A stretch of DNA of 64,000 nt from UBA6918 sp040754425 (GCA_040754425.1 JBFMCR010000012.1:67496-131495), one strand, 5' to 3'; positions 23,836 to 33,073 are shown, counted from the stretch's first letter. Notes: a model not told the origin generated them from the letters alone. A program made the numbers and translations.

Positions 23836-24473
23836 TTCGCGCTTCCCCCTGATTCCTGATCCCTGATTCCTGATCCCTGTTCCGCCGCCATTTTCACCAG
23901 GCGCACGCGGTCGGCGCGCTTGACGGCGACCTGCCGGGCCGGGTCGAGGTATTTGGTGTCTTTTCTTTTTCTCATGGTGAGCGCGATCGCCGCCACGATC
24001 GCCAACAGCAGGATGACGGCAGCGAGTTCGAAGGCATAGACGTACTCGGTGTACAGCAGCCGCCCCAGTTCCCTGGTGTTGCTGTAGTCGGCCGGCTTCG
24101 CCGCGGGGACAGAATATTTGTCCAGGCCGAAGAAGCGCCCGCCCAGCACCACCGCCATCTCCAGCATGAGCAGGATCGCGATCGGCAAGGCGAGCGGCAG
24201 GTAATCCCAGAAGCCTTCCTTCAGCTTGGCGAGGTTGATGTCCAGCATCATCACCACGAACAAAAACAGCACCATGACCGCGCCGACGTAGACCAGCACC
24301 AGGGTGATGGCAAGGAACTCGGCTTCCAGCGTCATCCACAACCCGGCTGCATTGAAGAAGGCCAGCACCAGGTAGAGCGCGGCGTGCACCGGGTTGCGCG
24401 CGGTGATCACGCGCAGGCCTGCGAACAGCAGGATGGCGGAGAAGAAGTAGAAAATGAATGTCTGGAAATTCAT
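23832..24473 (-). CDS. nuoJ: NADH dehydrogenase I subunit NuoJ
   Basis: A 213-residue membrane subunit with about five helices, including the TM3 motif VLVYVGAVMVLFLFVVMML that changes shape during turnover. Start at ATG 24473 (MNFQTFIFYFF). The last 16-20 codons (EQGSGIRDQESGGSAK) are written by the heptamer repeats CTGATCC/CTGATTC on the opposite strand; the repeat has extended the C-terminus. It is 91 bases after nuoI. Confidence 0.95.
   Translation of the reverse strand: MNFQTFIFYFFSAILLFAGLRVITARNPVHAALYLVLAFFNAAGLWMTLEAEFLAITLVLVYVGAVMVLFLFVVMMLDINLAKLKEGFWDYLPLALPIAILLMLEMAVVLGGRFFGLDKYSVPAAKPADYSNTRELGRLLYTEYVYAFELAAVILLLAIVAAIALTMRKRKDTKYLDPARQVAVKRADRVRLVKMAAEQGSGIRDQESGGSAK
23845..23882. 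repeat. Heptamer repeat inside the 3' end of nuoJ
   Basis: Five 7-base units on the plus strand (CTGATTC, CTGATCC, CTGATTC, CTGATCC, CTGTTCC). This single arm lies within coding sequence and encodes the peptide SGIRDQESG-like tail of NuoJ. Confidence 0.8.
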
Positions 24474-24480
24474 GATTTTC

Positions 24481-24568
24481 TTTGTGAAACATGGAAGGCG
24501 AGACGTGAAACGTTCCGCTTCAATTGAAGCCACCCTTCCCCCTTCACCCTTCCCCCTTCACGTTTCAT
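24481..24568. repeat. Heptamer-arm element, nuoI-nuoJ gap
   Basis: The left arm (24489-24512) carries GTGAAAC and GGAAGGC units; the right arm (24530-24568) has CCCTTCC, CCCTTCA, CCCTTCC, CCCTTCA, CGTTTCA. Together they can pair as an imperfect hairpin. The right arm reaches the nuoI stop codon. Confidence 0.7.
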
Positions 24569-25053
24569 CGGTATTTGGCATCCTGTTCGCGCGCCGCGGC
24601 GATTTCCGCCTCGTACCTGTCGCCCACCGCCAGCAGCATGGGCTTGGTGTAGTAGAGGTCGCCGCGCTTCTCGCCGTGGTATTCGAGGATGTGGGTCTCC
24701 ACGATCGAGTCCACCGGACAGGATTCCTCGCAAAAGCCGCAGAAAATGCACTTGGTGAGGTCGATGTCGTAGCGCGTGGTCCTTCTCGTCCCATCGGCGC
24801 GCTGCTCGCTCTCGATGGTGATGGCGAGCGCCGGGCACACCGCCTCGCACAGCTTGCAGGCGATGCAGCGCTCCTCGCCGTTGGGATAGCGGCGCAGCGC
24901 GTGCAGGCCGCGGAAGCGCGGAGACTGCGGGGTCTTTTCTTCCGGGAACTGCACCGTGATCTTGCGCGCGAACATGTAGCGGCCGGTCAGGCGCATGCCC
25001 TTGAGCAGCTCGACCAGCAACAGGCTGTTGAGGAAATCGAAGATGCGCTTCAT
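24565..25053 (-). CDS. nuoI: NADH dehydrogenase I subunit NuoI
   Basis: A 162-residue peripheral-arm subunit holding two [4Fe-4S] clusters (N6a, N6b), seen as CIACKLCEAVCP (about 70-81) and CIFCGFCEESCP (about 109-120), which carry electrons towards quinone. The N-terminal amphipathic helix (FLNSLLLVELLKGMRLTG) anchors it to the membrane. It is 10 bases after nuoH. Confidence 0.97.
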   Translation of the reverse strand: MKRIFDFLNSLLLVELLKGMRLTGRYMFARKITVQFPEEKTPQSPRFRGLHALRRYPNGEERCIACKLCEAVCPALAITIESEQRADGTRRTTRYDIDLTKCIFCGFCEESCPVDSIVETHILEYHGEKRGDLYYTKPMLLAVGDRYEAEIAAAREQDAKYR

Positions 25054-25063
25054 CCCGTTCTCC

Positions 25064-26083
25064 TCAGTGGAACCAGTGCTTGAACGGGGTCTGCATCATG
25101 GCGCCGACGAAGACGATCCAGACGAGGGTGACGGGAATGAACACCTTCCAGCCCAGGCGCATGATCTGGTCATAGCGGTACCTGGGAAAAGTGGCGCGGA
25201 ACCACAGGAACAGGAACAGCACGAAGGCCACCTTCATCGCCCACCACAGGAAACCGTCCGGCAGGAAGGGGAAGGGCGACAGCCAGCCGCCCAGGAACAT
25301 GAGCGTGGTCAAGGCCGCGATCAGGATCATGTTGGCGTATTCGGCCAGGAAGAACACGGCGAAGGCCATGCCGGAATATTCCACGTGGAAGCCGGCGACG
25401 ATCTCGGATTCGCCCTCGGCCACGTCGAAGGGCGCGCGGTTGGTCTCGGCCACGCCGGAAATGAGATACACCAGGAAGAGCGGAAACAGCGGCAGAAAAT
25501 ACCAGTGGTGAATGCCGCCCGCCTGCCCGTTCACGATGTCGGTGAGGTTGAGCGACTGCGAGGCCATGAGCACGCCCACGAGGGCGAAGCCCATGGCGAT
25601 TTCGTAGGACACGATCTGCGCGGCCGAGCGCATGGCGCCGAGGAAGGCGTACTTGGAGTTGGAGGCCCAGCCGGCCACGATCACGCCGTACACGCCCATG
25701 GAGGTGATGGCCATGACGTACAGGAGACCTGCATCGATGTCGGCCAGCACCCAGTCGTCGCTGAAGGGAATCACCGCCCAGGCCGCCAGCGCCGGCGCGA
25801 TGGCCAGTATCGGCCCGAGGATGAAGAGTCCCTTGCTGGCGCCGGATGGAATGATGATTTCCTTCATCAAAAGCTTCACCGCGTCGGCGATGGGCTGCAA
25901 CAGGCCCTGCCAGCCCACGCGGTTGGGGCCGATGCGCACCTGCATCCAGCCGATGATTTTTCGTTCCGCGTAGGTCAGGTAAGCCACCGCCAGCATCAGC
26001 GGGATGACGATGATCATGATCTTGACCAGGGCCCATACCGGAGTCCAGGCAGTTCCCAGGAGGTTCTGGAAAAATTCCATCAC
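25064..26083 (-). CDS. nuoH: NADH dehydrogenase I subunit NuoH
   Basis: A 339-residue membrane subunit with eight helices that forms the quinone chamber with NuoB and NuoD. Motifs: AERKIIGWMQVRIGPNRVGWQGLLQPIADAVK split across helices 1-2, AETNRAPFDVAEGESEIVAGF in the loop of helices 5-6. ATG overlaps the nuoG stop by 4 bases. Confidence 0.97.
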   Translation of the reverse strand: MMEFFQNLLGTAWTPVWALVKIMIIVIPLMLAVAYLTYAERKIIGWMQVRIGPNRVGWQGLLQPIADAVKLLMKEIIIPSGASKGLFILGPILAIAPALAAWAVIPFSDDWVLADIDAGLLYVMAITSMGVYGVIVAGWASNSKYAFLGAMRSAAQIVSYEIAMGFALVGVLMASQSLNLTDIVNGQAGGIHHWYFLPLFPLFLVYLISGVAETNRAPFDVAEGESEIVAGFHVEYSGMAFAVFFLAEYANMILIAALTTLMFLGGWLSPFPFLPDGFLWWAMKVAFVLFLFLWFRATFPRYRYDQIMRLGWKVFIPVTLVWIVFVGAMMQTPFKHWFH

Positions 26084-28437
26084 GCGCGCTCCACGGTCAG
26101 CTCGCCGAACAGCGGGCCCAGTCCTGCGGTCACCGGATGTGCGCCGGGCAGTCGCACGCAGTTGGCCGGCAGGCAGTCGTCGCGGTCGATGCGAATGACC
26201 AGCGAGCCCCGGCCCTGGCGGATCACCGCCATGCCGCCTGCGCCGAGGCCGAGCTTCTCCAGCAGCATGCCGGAAGCGCTCGCCACCGGCGGCGCGCCGT
26301 CAGCCGTTCTTTGCAGCGAGGTCGCGCGGCGCACGACGGGATCGACCTGGTAGATCGGCACTTCGCCGATGCGCTCGAGCTTGTCTGAAGTCTGCAGCGA
26401 CACGGAAACCGGCTCGATCTTGTTATTGAGCAGCTTGCAGACATGAGCTTGGGCGTCCGGTCCCAAGGCCTCGTCGCGCACCGCCTCGCTGGAATCGAAC
26501 CCGAAGCCGGGCAGGTTGAGGAGATTGCCCAGCACGCGCAGCACTTTCCAGGCGGGGCGGGTTTCGCCCAGCGGCTTCACCGCGCCGTGAAAGCTCTGGA
26601 TGCGGCCTTCGATGTTGATGAAGCTGCCGGAGGTTTCGGTGAAGGGCGAAATCGGCAGCAGCACGTCGGCATAGTCGAGCGCGCCGTGCTTGTAGGGCGA
26701 CAGCGCCACCACGAATTCGGCCTCTTTCATGGCGGCAAGCGCGGCGACGGGGTCGTGGCAATCGTATTCGGGCTCGGCGCCCAGCAGGATCACGGCCTTG
26801 CGCGGGGACGCCAGCATCTGGCCGGCATTCATGCCGGCGATGCCTTGGCGGCCCATGGCGGCCCGCCCGGGAATGGCACCGGCGGCAACGGCGCCCACGC
26901 CGTTGCCGGAATCGCCCAGCACGCCCCAATGCGCGCCGGTGAGGCGCGCGGCTTCCTGCGCCAGCGTCATCATCTCGGCAAAACGCGGATGATGCTGGGC
27001 GAGATTGCCGAGGAAGATGCCCTTCTTCCCGCCGCCTGCCATGCTCTCGGCGATGGCCTCGATCTCGGGGGTGACTTCCGCATTGCCGGCAATGGCCGGC
27101 GCGGCCTCGCCCTTCATCTCCGCCAGCGCGCGCACCAGCGCGGCCAGGGCATTGACCATGCCTTCGGGCGAGACGATGGCCTTGTTCGCCACCTTGCAAA
27201 GATAATCCTCGACCAGCGGGTTGATGAGGTTCATGCCGGCGCCCCAGCGCACGGCATGGCGCAGGCGCAGCGCCAGCAGCGGATGGTCCTTGCGCAGGGT
27301 CGAGCCCACCACCAGGAAGCGGTCGAGCTTGTTGAGATCAGCCACCTTCATGCCCAGCCAGAAAGCGCCGTGCGCCCGGGCGTCGAGGCGGAAGTCGCTC
27401 TGCCTCAGGCGGTGGTCGATGTTGCCCGAGCCCAGTTCGCGCATGAGCTTCTGCAGCAAATACAGTTCTTCCACGGTCTGCATGGGGGAGGCCAGCGCGC
27501 CGATCTCACCGGCACCGTACTTCACCTGGATTTCGCGCAGGCGGCTCGCGACAAGATTCAGCGCTACCTGCCACTCGGCTTCGACCCACTGGCCGTTTTC
27601 CCTCACCATGGGCCGGGTCAGGCGCTCTTCGCTGTTGAGACCTTCGTAGGAGAAGCGGTCGCGGTCGGACAGCCAGCATTCGTTGATGTCCTCGTTTTCC
27701 AGCGGCAGCACGCGCATGACGCGGCCGTTCTTGACCTGTATCTGCAGGTTGGAGCCCAACGAATCGTGCGGGCTCACGCCTTTTCTCCTCGACAGTTCCC
27801 AGTTGCGCGCGCTGTAACGAAAAGGCTTGCTGGTGAGCGCGCCGACCGGACACAGATCGATGATGTTGCCGGAAAGCTCGGAATCGATGGTCCTGTCGAT
27901 GAAGGGCATGATCTCGGCATGCTCGCCGCGGAAGGCCTGGCCCATTTCCATGATGCCGGCGATTTCCTGGCCGAAGCGCACGCAGCGCGTGCAGTGGATG
28001 CAGCGCGTCATGTCGGTGGCAATGAGCGGGCCGAGGTTCTTTTCCGTCACCACGCGCTTGGGCTCGGCATAGCGCGAGCTGCTGCCGCCGTAGCCCACGG
28101 CGAGGTCCTGCAGCTGGCATTCGCCGCCCTGGTCGCAGATCGGGCAGTCGAGCGGGTGGTTGATGAGCAGGAACTCCATCACGCCCTTCTGCGCGGCAAC
28201 GGCGTAGTCGGAACGGGTGAATACCTTCATGCCGTCGGTCACCGGGGTGGCGCAGGCCGGCAGCGGTTTGGGCGCCTTCTCCACCTGCACCAGGCACATG
28301 CGGCAGTTGGCGGCGATGGACAGCTTCTTGTGGTAGCAGAAATGCGGAATGTAGATGCCGAGCCTGTTGGCGGCATCCATCACCGTGGCGCCGGGTTCCA
28401 CTTCGATTGGCTTGCCGTCGATTTCGATATTCAGCAT
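26080..28437 (-). CDS. nuoG: NADH dehydrogenase I subunit NuoG
   Basis: A 785-residue Fe-S subunit of the NADH-oxidising arm. The N-terminus has the [2Fe-2S] ligands (HFCYHKKLSIAANCRMC), then the His-ligated cluster in HPLDCPICDQGGECQLQD and the [4Fe-4S] CIHCTRCVRF. A molybdopterin-oxidoreductase-like domain fills the C-terminal two thirds (about 220-690), without a Mo ligand, as in other NuoG. It overlaps nuoH by 4 bases, and a 118-base gap with an inverted repeat separates it from nuoF. Confidence 0.97.
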   Translation of the reverse strand: MLNIEIDGKPIEVEPGATVMDAANRLGIYIPHFCYHKKLSIAANCRMCLVQVEKAPKPLPACATPVTDGMKVFTRSDYAVAAQKGVMEFLLINHPLDCPICDQGGECQLQDLAVGYGGSSSRYAEPKRVVTEKNLGPLIATDMTRCIHCTRCVRFGQEIAGIMEMGQAFRGEHAEIMPFIDRTIDSELSGNIIDLCPVGALTSKPFRYSARNWELSRRKGVSPHDSLGSNLQIQVKNGRVMRVLPLENEDINECWLSDRDRFSYEGLNSEERLTRPMVRENGQWVEAEWQVALNLVASRLREIQVKYGAGEIGALASPMQTVEELYLLQKLMRELGSGNIDHRLRQSDFRLDARAHGAFWLGMKVADLNKLDRFLVVGSTLRKDHPLLALRLRHAVRWGAGMNLINPLVEDYLCKVANKAIVSPEGMVNALAALVRALAEMKGEAAPAIAGNAEVTPEIEAIAESMAGGGKKGIFLGNLAQHHPRFAEMMTLAQEAARLTGAHWGVLGDSGNGVGAVAAGAIPGRAAMGRQGIAGMNAGQMLASPRKAVILLGAEPEYDCHDPVAALAAMKEAEFVVALSPYKHGALDYADVLLPISPFTETSGSFINIEGRIQSFHGAVKPLGETRPAWKVLRVLGNLLNLPGFGFDSSEAVRDEALGPDAQAHVCKLLNNKIEPVSVSLQTSDKLERIGEVPIYQVDPVVRRATSLQRTADGAPPVASASGMLLEKLGLGAGGMAVIRQGRGSLVIRIDRDDCLPANCVRLPGAHPVTAGLGPLFGELTVERA

Positions 28438-28454
28438 GCGTATTTATTCCGAAA

Positions 28455-28554
28455 CCAATGTCGCATTCAAAACGAGGCGCGACGGCGCCGCGCAGACAGT
28501 ATGACCAATACGGCAAGCGGCGCCAACAAAGTATCGGTTTGAATGCGTCATTGG
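28455..28554. repeat. Inverted-repeat element between nuoF and nuoG
   Basis: Outer arms 28455-28473 and 28536-28554 match at 17 of 19 positions as inverted copies (CCAATG-N-CGCATTCAAA). Inside, GGCGCCG (about 28484-28490) and CGGCGCC (about 28518-28524) make a nested stem. The 118-base gap holds no gene, so the element lies in the middle of the nuo transcript. The right arm ends just before the nuoF stop codon. Confidence 0.7.
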
Positions 28555-28555
28555 G

Positions 28556-29830
28556 TCACACCATGCATTTTTTGTGTTCGATATGGTACTCGAACTCTTT
28601 TCTGTAATGCTTGAGCATGCCCTGCACCGGCATGGCGGCGGCGTCCCCCAGCGCACAGATGGTGCGCCCGGCGATGTTCCCAGCCACGCTGTCCAGGAGT
28701 TCCAGGTCTTCCGGCCGGCCCTGGCCTGTTTCGATCCTGTGCACCACGCGGTACATCCAGCCGGTACCCTCGCGGCAGGGCGTGCACTGGCCGCAGGACT
28801 CCTCGAAGTAAAAATAGGACAGGCGCTCGAGCGCGCGGACCATGCACACCGTCTCGTCCATCACGATCACCGCGCCCGAGCCCAGCATGGAGCCGGCCTT
28901 GGCGAGGGAATCGAAGTCCATGGTGCAGTCCATCATGATCTCGCCCGGCAGCACCGGCGCGGAGGAGCCGCCGGGGATGACGGCTTTCAGCCTGCGCCCG
29001 CCCTTCACACCGCCGGCCATTTCCAGCAGTTTCGCGAACGGCGTGCCCATGGGGATTTCGTAATTGCCCGGCCTTTCCACATGCCCTGACACAGAAAAGA
29101 TCTTGGTGCCGCCGTTATTGGGCTTGCCCAGCCCAAGGAACTTCTGCCCGCCCTCGCGCATGATGTAGGGAATGCTGGCCAGCGTCTCGGTGTTGTTGAT
29201 CGTGGTCGGCCTGCCATAGAGTCCGAAACTCGCCGGGAACGGCGGCTTGAAGCGCGGCTGGCCCTTCTTGCCCTCGATCGATTCCAGGAGCGCGGTTTCC
29301 TCGCCGCAGATGTAGGCGCCGTAGCCATGGTGGTTGTAGAGGTTGAAGGAAAAACCCGAGCCGAGGATGTCGTTGCCGAGATAGCCCGCTTGCCGCGCTT
29401 CCTCGACGGCGCGTTCCATGCCCTCGTAGATGTCCCAGATCTCGCCGTGGATGTAGTTGTAGCCCACCTTCGCACCCAGGGTGTAGCCGGCGATGATCAT
29501 GCCCTCGATCAGCGCATGCGGGTTGTAGCGCATGATGTCGCGGTCCTTGAAGGTGCCTGGCTCGCCCTCGTCGGAATTGCAGACGATGTACTTGTCGCCG
29601 GGGAACTGGCGCGGCATGAAGCTCCACTTGAGTCCGGTGGGGAAGCCGGCGCCGCCGCGGCCGCGCAGGGCCGAGGTCTTCACCTCGTTGATGATGGCCT
29701 CTGCCGGGGTCTTCTCGGCGAGGATTTTCTTCAGCGCGGAATAGCCGCCTGCGCTCTCGTAGGTTGCGAGCTTCCACGGCTCGGAAAGATGCAGGGTGTT
29801 GAAGATGACGGGGCCGGGCTGTATGACCAT
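28556..29830 (-). CDS. nuoF: NADH dehydrogenase I subunit NuoF
   Basis: A 424-residue flavoprotein that oxidises NADH. It has the nucleotide-binding RGRGGAGFPTGLKW (about residues 54-67), FMN site GAYICGEETALLES (about 175-188), and the [4Fe-4S] ESCGQCTPCREGTGW (about 342-356) with a fourth Cys further on. It lies 2 bases after nuoE. Confidence 0.97.
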   Translation of the reverse strand: MVIQPGPVIFNTLHLSEPWKLATYESAGGYSALKKILAEKTPAEAIINEVKTSALRGRGGAGFPTGLKWSFMPRQFPGDKYIVCNSDEGEPGTFKDRDIMRYNPHALIEGMIIAGYTLGAKVGYNYIHGEIWDIYEGMERAVEEARQAGYLGNDILGSGFSFNLYNHHGYGAYICGEETALLESIEGKKGQPRFKPPFPASFGLYGRPTTINNTETLASIPYIMREGGQKFLGLGKPNNGGTKIFSVSGHVERPGNYEIPMGTPFAKLLEMAGGVKGGRRLKAVIPGGSSAPVLPGEIMMDCTMDFDSLAKAGSMLGSGAVIVMDETVCMVRALERLSYFYFEESCGQCTPCREGTGWMYRVVHRIETGQGRPEDLELLDSVAGNIAGRTICALGDAAAMPVQGMLKHYRKEFEYHIEHKKCMV

Positions 29831-29832
29831 GA

Positions 29833-30318
29833 TTACTTGTTCTTGAGTTCATCCAGCAGCGCGTCCACTTTCTCCTCGTCGAGAAAGCTTTCCATGCGGT
29901 GGTTGTCGACCAGCAGGAGCGGCGCGTCGCCGCAGGCGCCCATGCACTCGCCCTCCACCAGGGTGAAGGCTTTGTCCTCGGTGGTTTCGCCGAACTCGAT
30001 GCCGAGCTTCTGCTTGAGCCTGTCGGCGATTCTGTCCGCGCCCATCAGCCTGCACGGCAGGTTGGTGCACACGCACAGCTTGTGCCTGCCCACCGGCTTC
30101 ACGTTGTACATGTTGTAGAAGGTCGCCACCTCGTACACGGCGATGGGCTGCATGCCAAGGTAATGCGCGACGAAGTCGATGACCTCGTTGGACAGCCAGC
30201 CCTTTTCCACCTGCGCGATGCGCAGCGCGGACATCACCGCCGACTGGCGCTGCCCGGCCGGGTATTTGGCGATTTCCTTGTCAATCTGGGCGAGGGATTC
30301 GGTGCTTAACATCATCAT
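29833..30318 (-). CDS. nuoE: NADH dehydrogenase I subunit NuoE
   Basis: A 161-residue thioredoxin-fold subunit with a [2Fe-2S] cluster (N1a). Ligands are in CTNLPCRLMG (C...C, about 84-89) and GECMGACGDAP (about 123-133). It overlaps the nuoD stop by one base, as is usual within this operon. Start is the first of two adjacent ATGs. Confidence 0.96.
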   Translation of the reverse strand: MMMLSTESLAQIDKEIAKYPAGQRQSAVMSALRIAQVEKGWLSNEVIDFVAHYLGMQPIAVYEVATFYNMYNVKPVGRHKLCVCTNLPCRLMGADRIADRLKQKLGIEFGETTEDKAFTLVEGECMGACGDAPLLLVDNHRMESFLDEEKVDALLDELKNK

Positions 30319-31571
30319 TACCTGTCGATTTCACCGAATACGATGTCTTGCGTGCCGATAATGGCCACCACGTCGGCAATCATGTGGCCGCGGCTCATTT
30401 CGTCCAGCGCCGCCAGATGGGCGAATCCGGGCGCGCGGATTTTCAGGCGGTAAGGCTTGTTGGCGCCGTCGGACACCAGGTAGATGCCGAACTCGCCCTT
30501 GGGATGTTCCACCGCCGCATAGCACTCGCCCTCGGGCACGTGCATGCCTTCGGTGAAGAGCTTGAAGTGATGGATCAGCTCTTCCATGTTCTGCTTCATG
30601 TCCATGCGCGAAGGCGGCGCCACCTTGTGGTTGTCGGTGATGACCGGGCCGGGGTTCATCTTCAGCCAGTCCACGCACTGGCGGATGATGCGGTTGCTTT
30701 GCCGCATTTCCTCCATGCGCACGAGATAACGGTCGTAGCAGTCGCCGTTGACGCCGACCGGGATGTCGAAATCCATGCGGTCGTAGACTTCGTAGGGCTG
30801 CTTCTTGCGCAGGTCCCACTCCACCCCGGAGCCCCTGAGCATGGGGCCGGTGAAACCCAGGGCCTGGGCACGCTCGGGCGACACCACGCCGATGCCCACG
30901 GTGCGCTGCTTCCAGATGCGGTTGTCGGTGAGCAGGGTCTCGTATTCGTCGACGTAGCCCGGGAAGCGCTTGGTGAAATCCTCGATGAAATCGAGCAACG
31001 AGCCCTGGCGGTTCTCGTTGAGCTTCTTCACCGCCTCGGCATTGTGATATTTCGATGCCTGGTACTGCGGCATGCTGTCGGGCAGATCGCGGTACACCCC
31101 GCCCGGTCGATAGTAGGCCGCATGCATGCGCGCGCCCGACACCGCCTCGTAGCAGTCCATCAGGTCTTCGCGCTCGCGGAAGGCGTAGAGGAACATGGTC
31201 ATGGCGCCCACGTCCAGCGCATGCGCGCCGATCCACAGGAGATGATTCAGGATACGGGTGATCTCGTCGAACATCACGCGGATGTACTGCGCGCGGATGG
31301 GCACCTCGATGCCGGCCAGCTTCTCGATGGCCATGACGTAAGCGTGCTCGTTGCACATCATGGATACGTAATCGAGGCGGTCCATGTAGGGCACCGACTG
31401 GATGAAGGTCTTGTGCTCGGCCAGTTTTTCGGTGGCGCGGTGCAAAAGGCCGATGTGCGGATCGGCGCGGCAGATCACCTCGCCGTCCAGCTCCAGCACG
31501 AGGCGCAGCACGCCGTGCGCCGCCGGGTGCTGGGGACCGAAGTTCATGGTGTAGTTGCGGATCTCGGCCAT
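30318..31571 (-). CDS. nuoD: NADH dehydrogenase I subunit NuoD
   Basis: A 417-residue 49-kDa subunit that forms the quinone site with NuoB. Key motifs: NFGPQHPAAHGVLRL at the N-terminus (quinone-site His), GLLHRATEKL, and RIDYVSMMCNEHAY-type DYVSMMCNEHAY (about 68-79). It is separate from nuoC, unlike the fused E. coli nuoCD. Confidence 0.97.
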   Translation of the reverse strand: MAEIRNYTMNFGPQHPAAHGVLRLVLELDGEVICRADPHIGLLHRATEKLAEHKTFIQSVPYMDRLDYVSMMCNEHAYVMAIEKLAGIEVPIRAQYIRVMFDEITRILNHLLWIGAHALDVGAMTMFLYAFREREDLMDCYEAVSGARMHAAYYRPGGVYRDLPDSMPQYQASKYHNAEAVKKLNENRQGSLLDFIEDFTKRFPGYVDEYETLLTDNRIWKQRTVGIGVVSPERAQALGFTGPMLRGSGVEWDLRKKQPYEVYDRMDFDIPVGVNGDCYDRYLVRMEEMRQSNRIIRQCVDWLKMNPGPVITDNHKVAPPSRMDMKQNMEELIHHFKLFTEGMHVPEGECYAAVEHPKGEFGIYLVSDGANKPYRLKIRAPGFAHLAALDEMSRGHMIADVVAIIGTQDIVFGEIDR

Positions 31572-31572
31572 G

Positions 31573-32172
31573 TCAGCGCCCTTCCCCGTAATGCTCTTCG
31601 CGCACGATGCGCGGGGTGATTTCGCGCGGCTCGATCGACACAGGCTGGTAGATCACGCGCTGCTGCACGGGGTCGTAGCGCATTTCCACATTGCCCGAAA
31701 GCGGGAAGTCCTTGCGGAAGGGATGGCCGACGAAGCCGTAGTCGGTGAGGATGCGGCGCAGGTCGGGATGATCCTCGAACACGATGCCGAAAAGGTCAAA
31801 GGCCTCGCGCTCGAACCAGTTGGCCGAAGGCCAGATGCCGGTGACTGAAGCCACCAAAGGCAGTTCGTCATCAGGACAGAACACGCGCACGCGCAGGCGC
31901 ACGTTGTGCGTCATCGAAATCAGGTGGTACACCACGGCAAAGCGCGGACCTTCCCAGGCACCGTCCTTGTAGCTGCTGTAGTCCATGCCGCACAAATCGG
32001 TCAATTGGGTGAAGCGCAGTTCGGGATGGTCATGCAAGGTCTGCATCGTCCGTACCAGCGAGCCGGCCTTGACCTCGACGGTCAGTTCGCCAAGACGGAT
32101 ATCGGTTTTCACCAGCGCATCGCCGAGCATGTCCTGCAGGCAGGTGGAAAGCGTATCCGGGGAAAGGGCCAT
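31573..32172 (-). CDS. nuoC: NADH dehydrogenase I subunit NuoC
   Basis: A 199-residue 30-kDa subunit of the peripheral arm. The signature ERAAFDLFGI-type segment is seen as NWFEREAFDLFGIVFEDHP (about 118-136), followed by LRRILTDYGFVGHPFRKDFP. Lies 13 bases after nuoB and one base before nuoD. Confidence 0.96.
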   Translation of the reverse strand: MALSPDTLSTCLQDMLGDALVKTDIRLGELTVEVKAGSLVRTMQTLHDHPELRFTQLTDLCGMDYSSYKDGAWEGPRFAVVYHLISMTHNVRLRVRVFCPDDELPLVASVTGIWPSANWFEREAFDLFGIVFEDHPDLRRILTDYGFVGHPFRKDFPLSGNVEMRYDPVQQRVIYQPVSIEPREITPRIVREEHYGEGR

Positions 32173-32185
32173 GTAACGTGTCTAT

Positions 32186-32662
32186 CTATCTGGCGATGGT
32201 ATTGGTGCGCTTGATCTTGTTCTGCAACTGAATCAGGCCGAACAACAGCGCTTCGGCCGTGGGCGGACAGCCGGGCACGTAGATGTCCACCGGCACGATG
32301 CGGTCGCAGCCGCGCACCACGGAATAGGAATAATGGTAATAGCCGCCGCCGTTGGCGCACGAGCCCATGGACACCACCCAACGCGGCTCGGCCATCTGGT
32401 CGTAGACCTTGCGCAGGGCGGGGGCCATCTTGTTGCACAGCGTGCCGGCCACGATCATCACGTCGGACTGCCGGGGACTGGGACGAAACACGATGCCGAA
32501 ACGGTCAAGATCGTAGCGTGAGGCGCCCGCCTGCATCATTTCCACCGCGCAGCAGGCGAGGCCAAAGGTCATCGGCCACATCGAGCCGGTACGCGTGTAG
32601 TTGATGATGGTATCGAGAGTGGTTGTGACAAAACCCTTCTCAAGTGCGCCTTCGATGCTCAT
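32186..32662 (-). CDS. nuoB: NADH dehydrogenase I subunit NuoB
   Basis: A 158-residue subunit that carries cluster N2, the last before quinone. It has the adjacent-Cys pair LACCAVEMM (about 35-43), CNKMAPAL, and GSCANGGGYYHYSY with VPGCPPTAEALL. ATG at 32662 overlaps the nuoA stop by 4 bases; the frame is open nine codons further up but those overlap nuoA. Confidence 0.97.
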   Translation of the reverse strand: MSIEGALEKGFVTTTLDTIINYTRTGSMWPMTFGLACCAVEMMQAGASRYDLDRFGIVFRPSPRQSDVMIVAGTLCNKMAPALRKVYDQMAEPRWVVSMGSCANGGGYYHYSYSVVRGCDRIVPVDIYVPGCPPTAEALLFGLIQLQNKIKRTNTIAR

Positions 32663-33015
32663 TCCCACTCCAAAGCGCCCTTCATCCACTCATAGATGAA
32701 GCCGACGACCAGTATGCCCAGGAAAATCACCATGGCGACGAAACCGAACATGCCGATTTCCTCCAGCACAACGGCCCAGGGAAACAGGAAGGCGATTTCC
32801 AGATCGAACAGGATGAACAGGATGGCGACGAGATAATAGCGCACGTCGAACTTCATGCGCGCATCCTCGAACGCCTCGAAGCCGCATTCGTAGGGCGAGA
32901 GCTTTTCGCTGTCCGGCCTGTTGGGCGCAAGCAGCCTCCCGGCCATGATGGGAACGATGCCAAAGGCCAATCCCACCAGGATAAACAACAGTATGGGGAG
33001 ATAGTTCTCCAGCAT
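32659..33015 (-). CDS. nuoA: NADH dehydrogenase I subunit NuoA
   Basis: A 118-residue membrane subunit with three helices. The family loop KLSPYECGFEAFEDARMKFDVRYY is split at the conserved Cys (about 42) and the acidic FDLEIAFLFPW lies in helix 2. ATG 33015 (MLENYLPILL) is chosen over upstream frames, which have no counterpart in the family. It is the first nuo gene and has a good sigma70 promoter 60-90 bases upstream. Confidence 0.97.
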   Translation of the reverse strand: MLENYLPILLFILVGLAFGIVPIMAGRLLAPNRPDSEKLSPYECGFEAFEDARMKFDVRYYLVAILFILFDLEIAFLFPWAVVLEEIGMFGFVAMVIFLGILVVGFIYEWMKGALEWE

Positions 33016-33073
33016 CCTCGTCCCTGTCCTCGCGAAAAAAACCGTCCTGCATGGGGACGGTGTTATGGGACTG

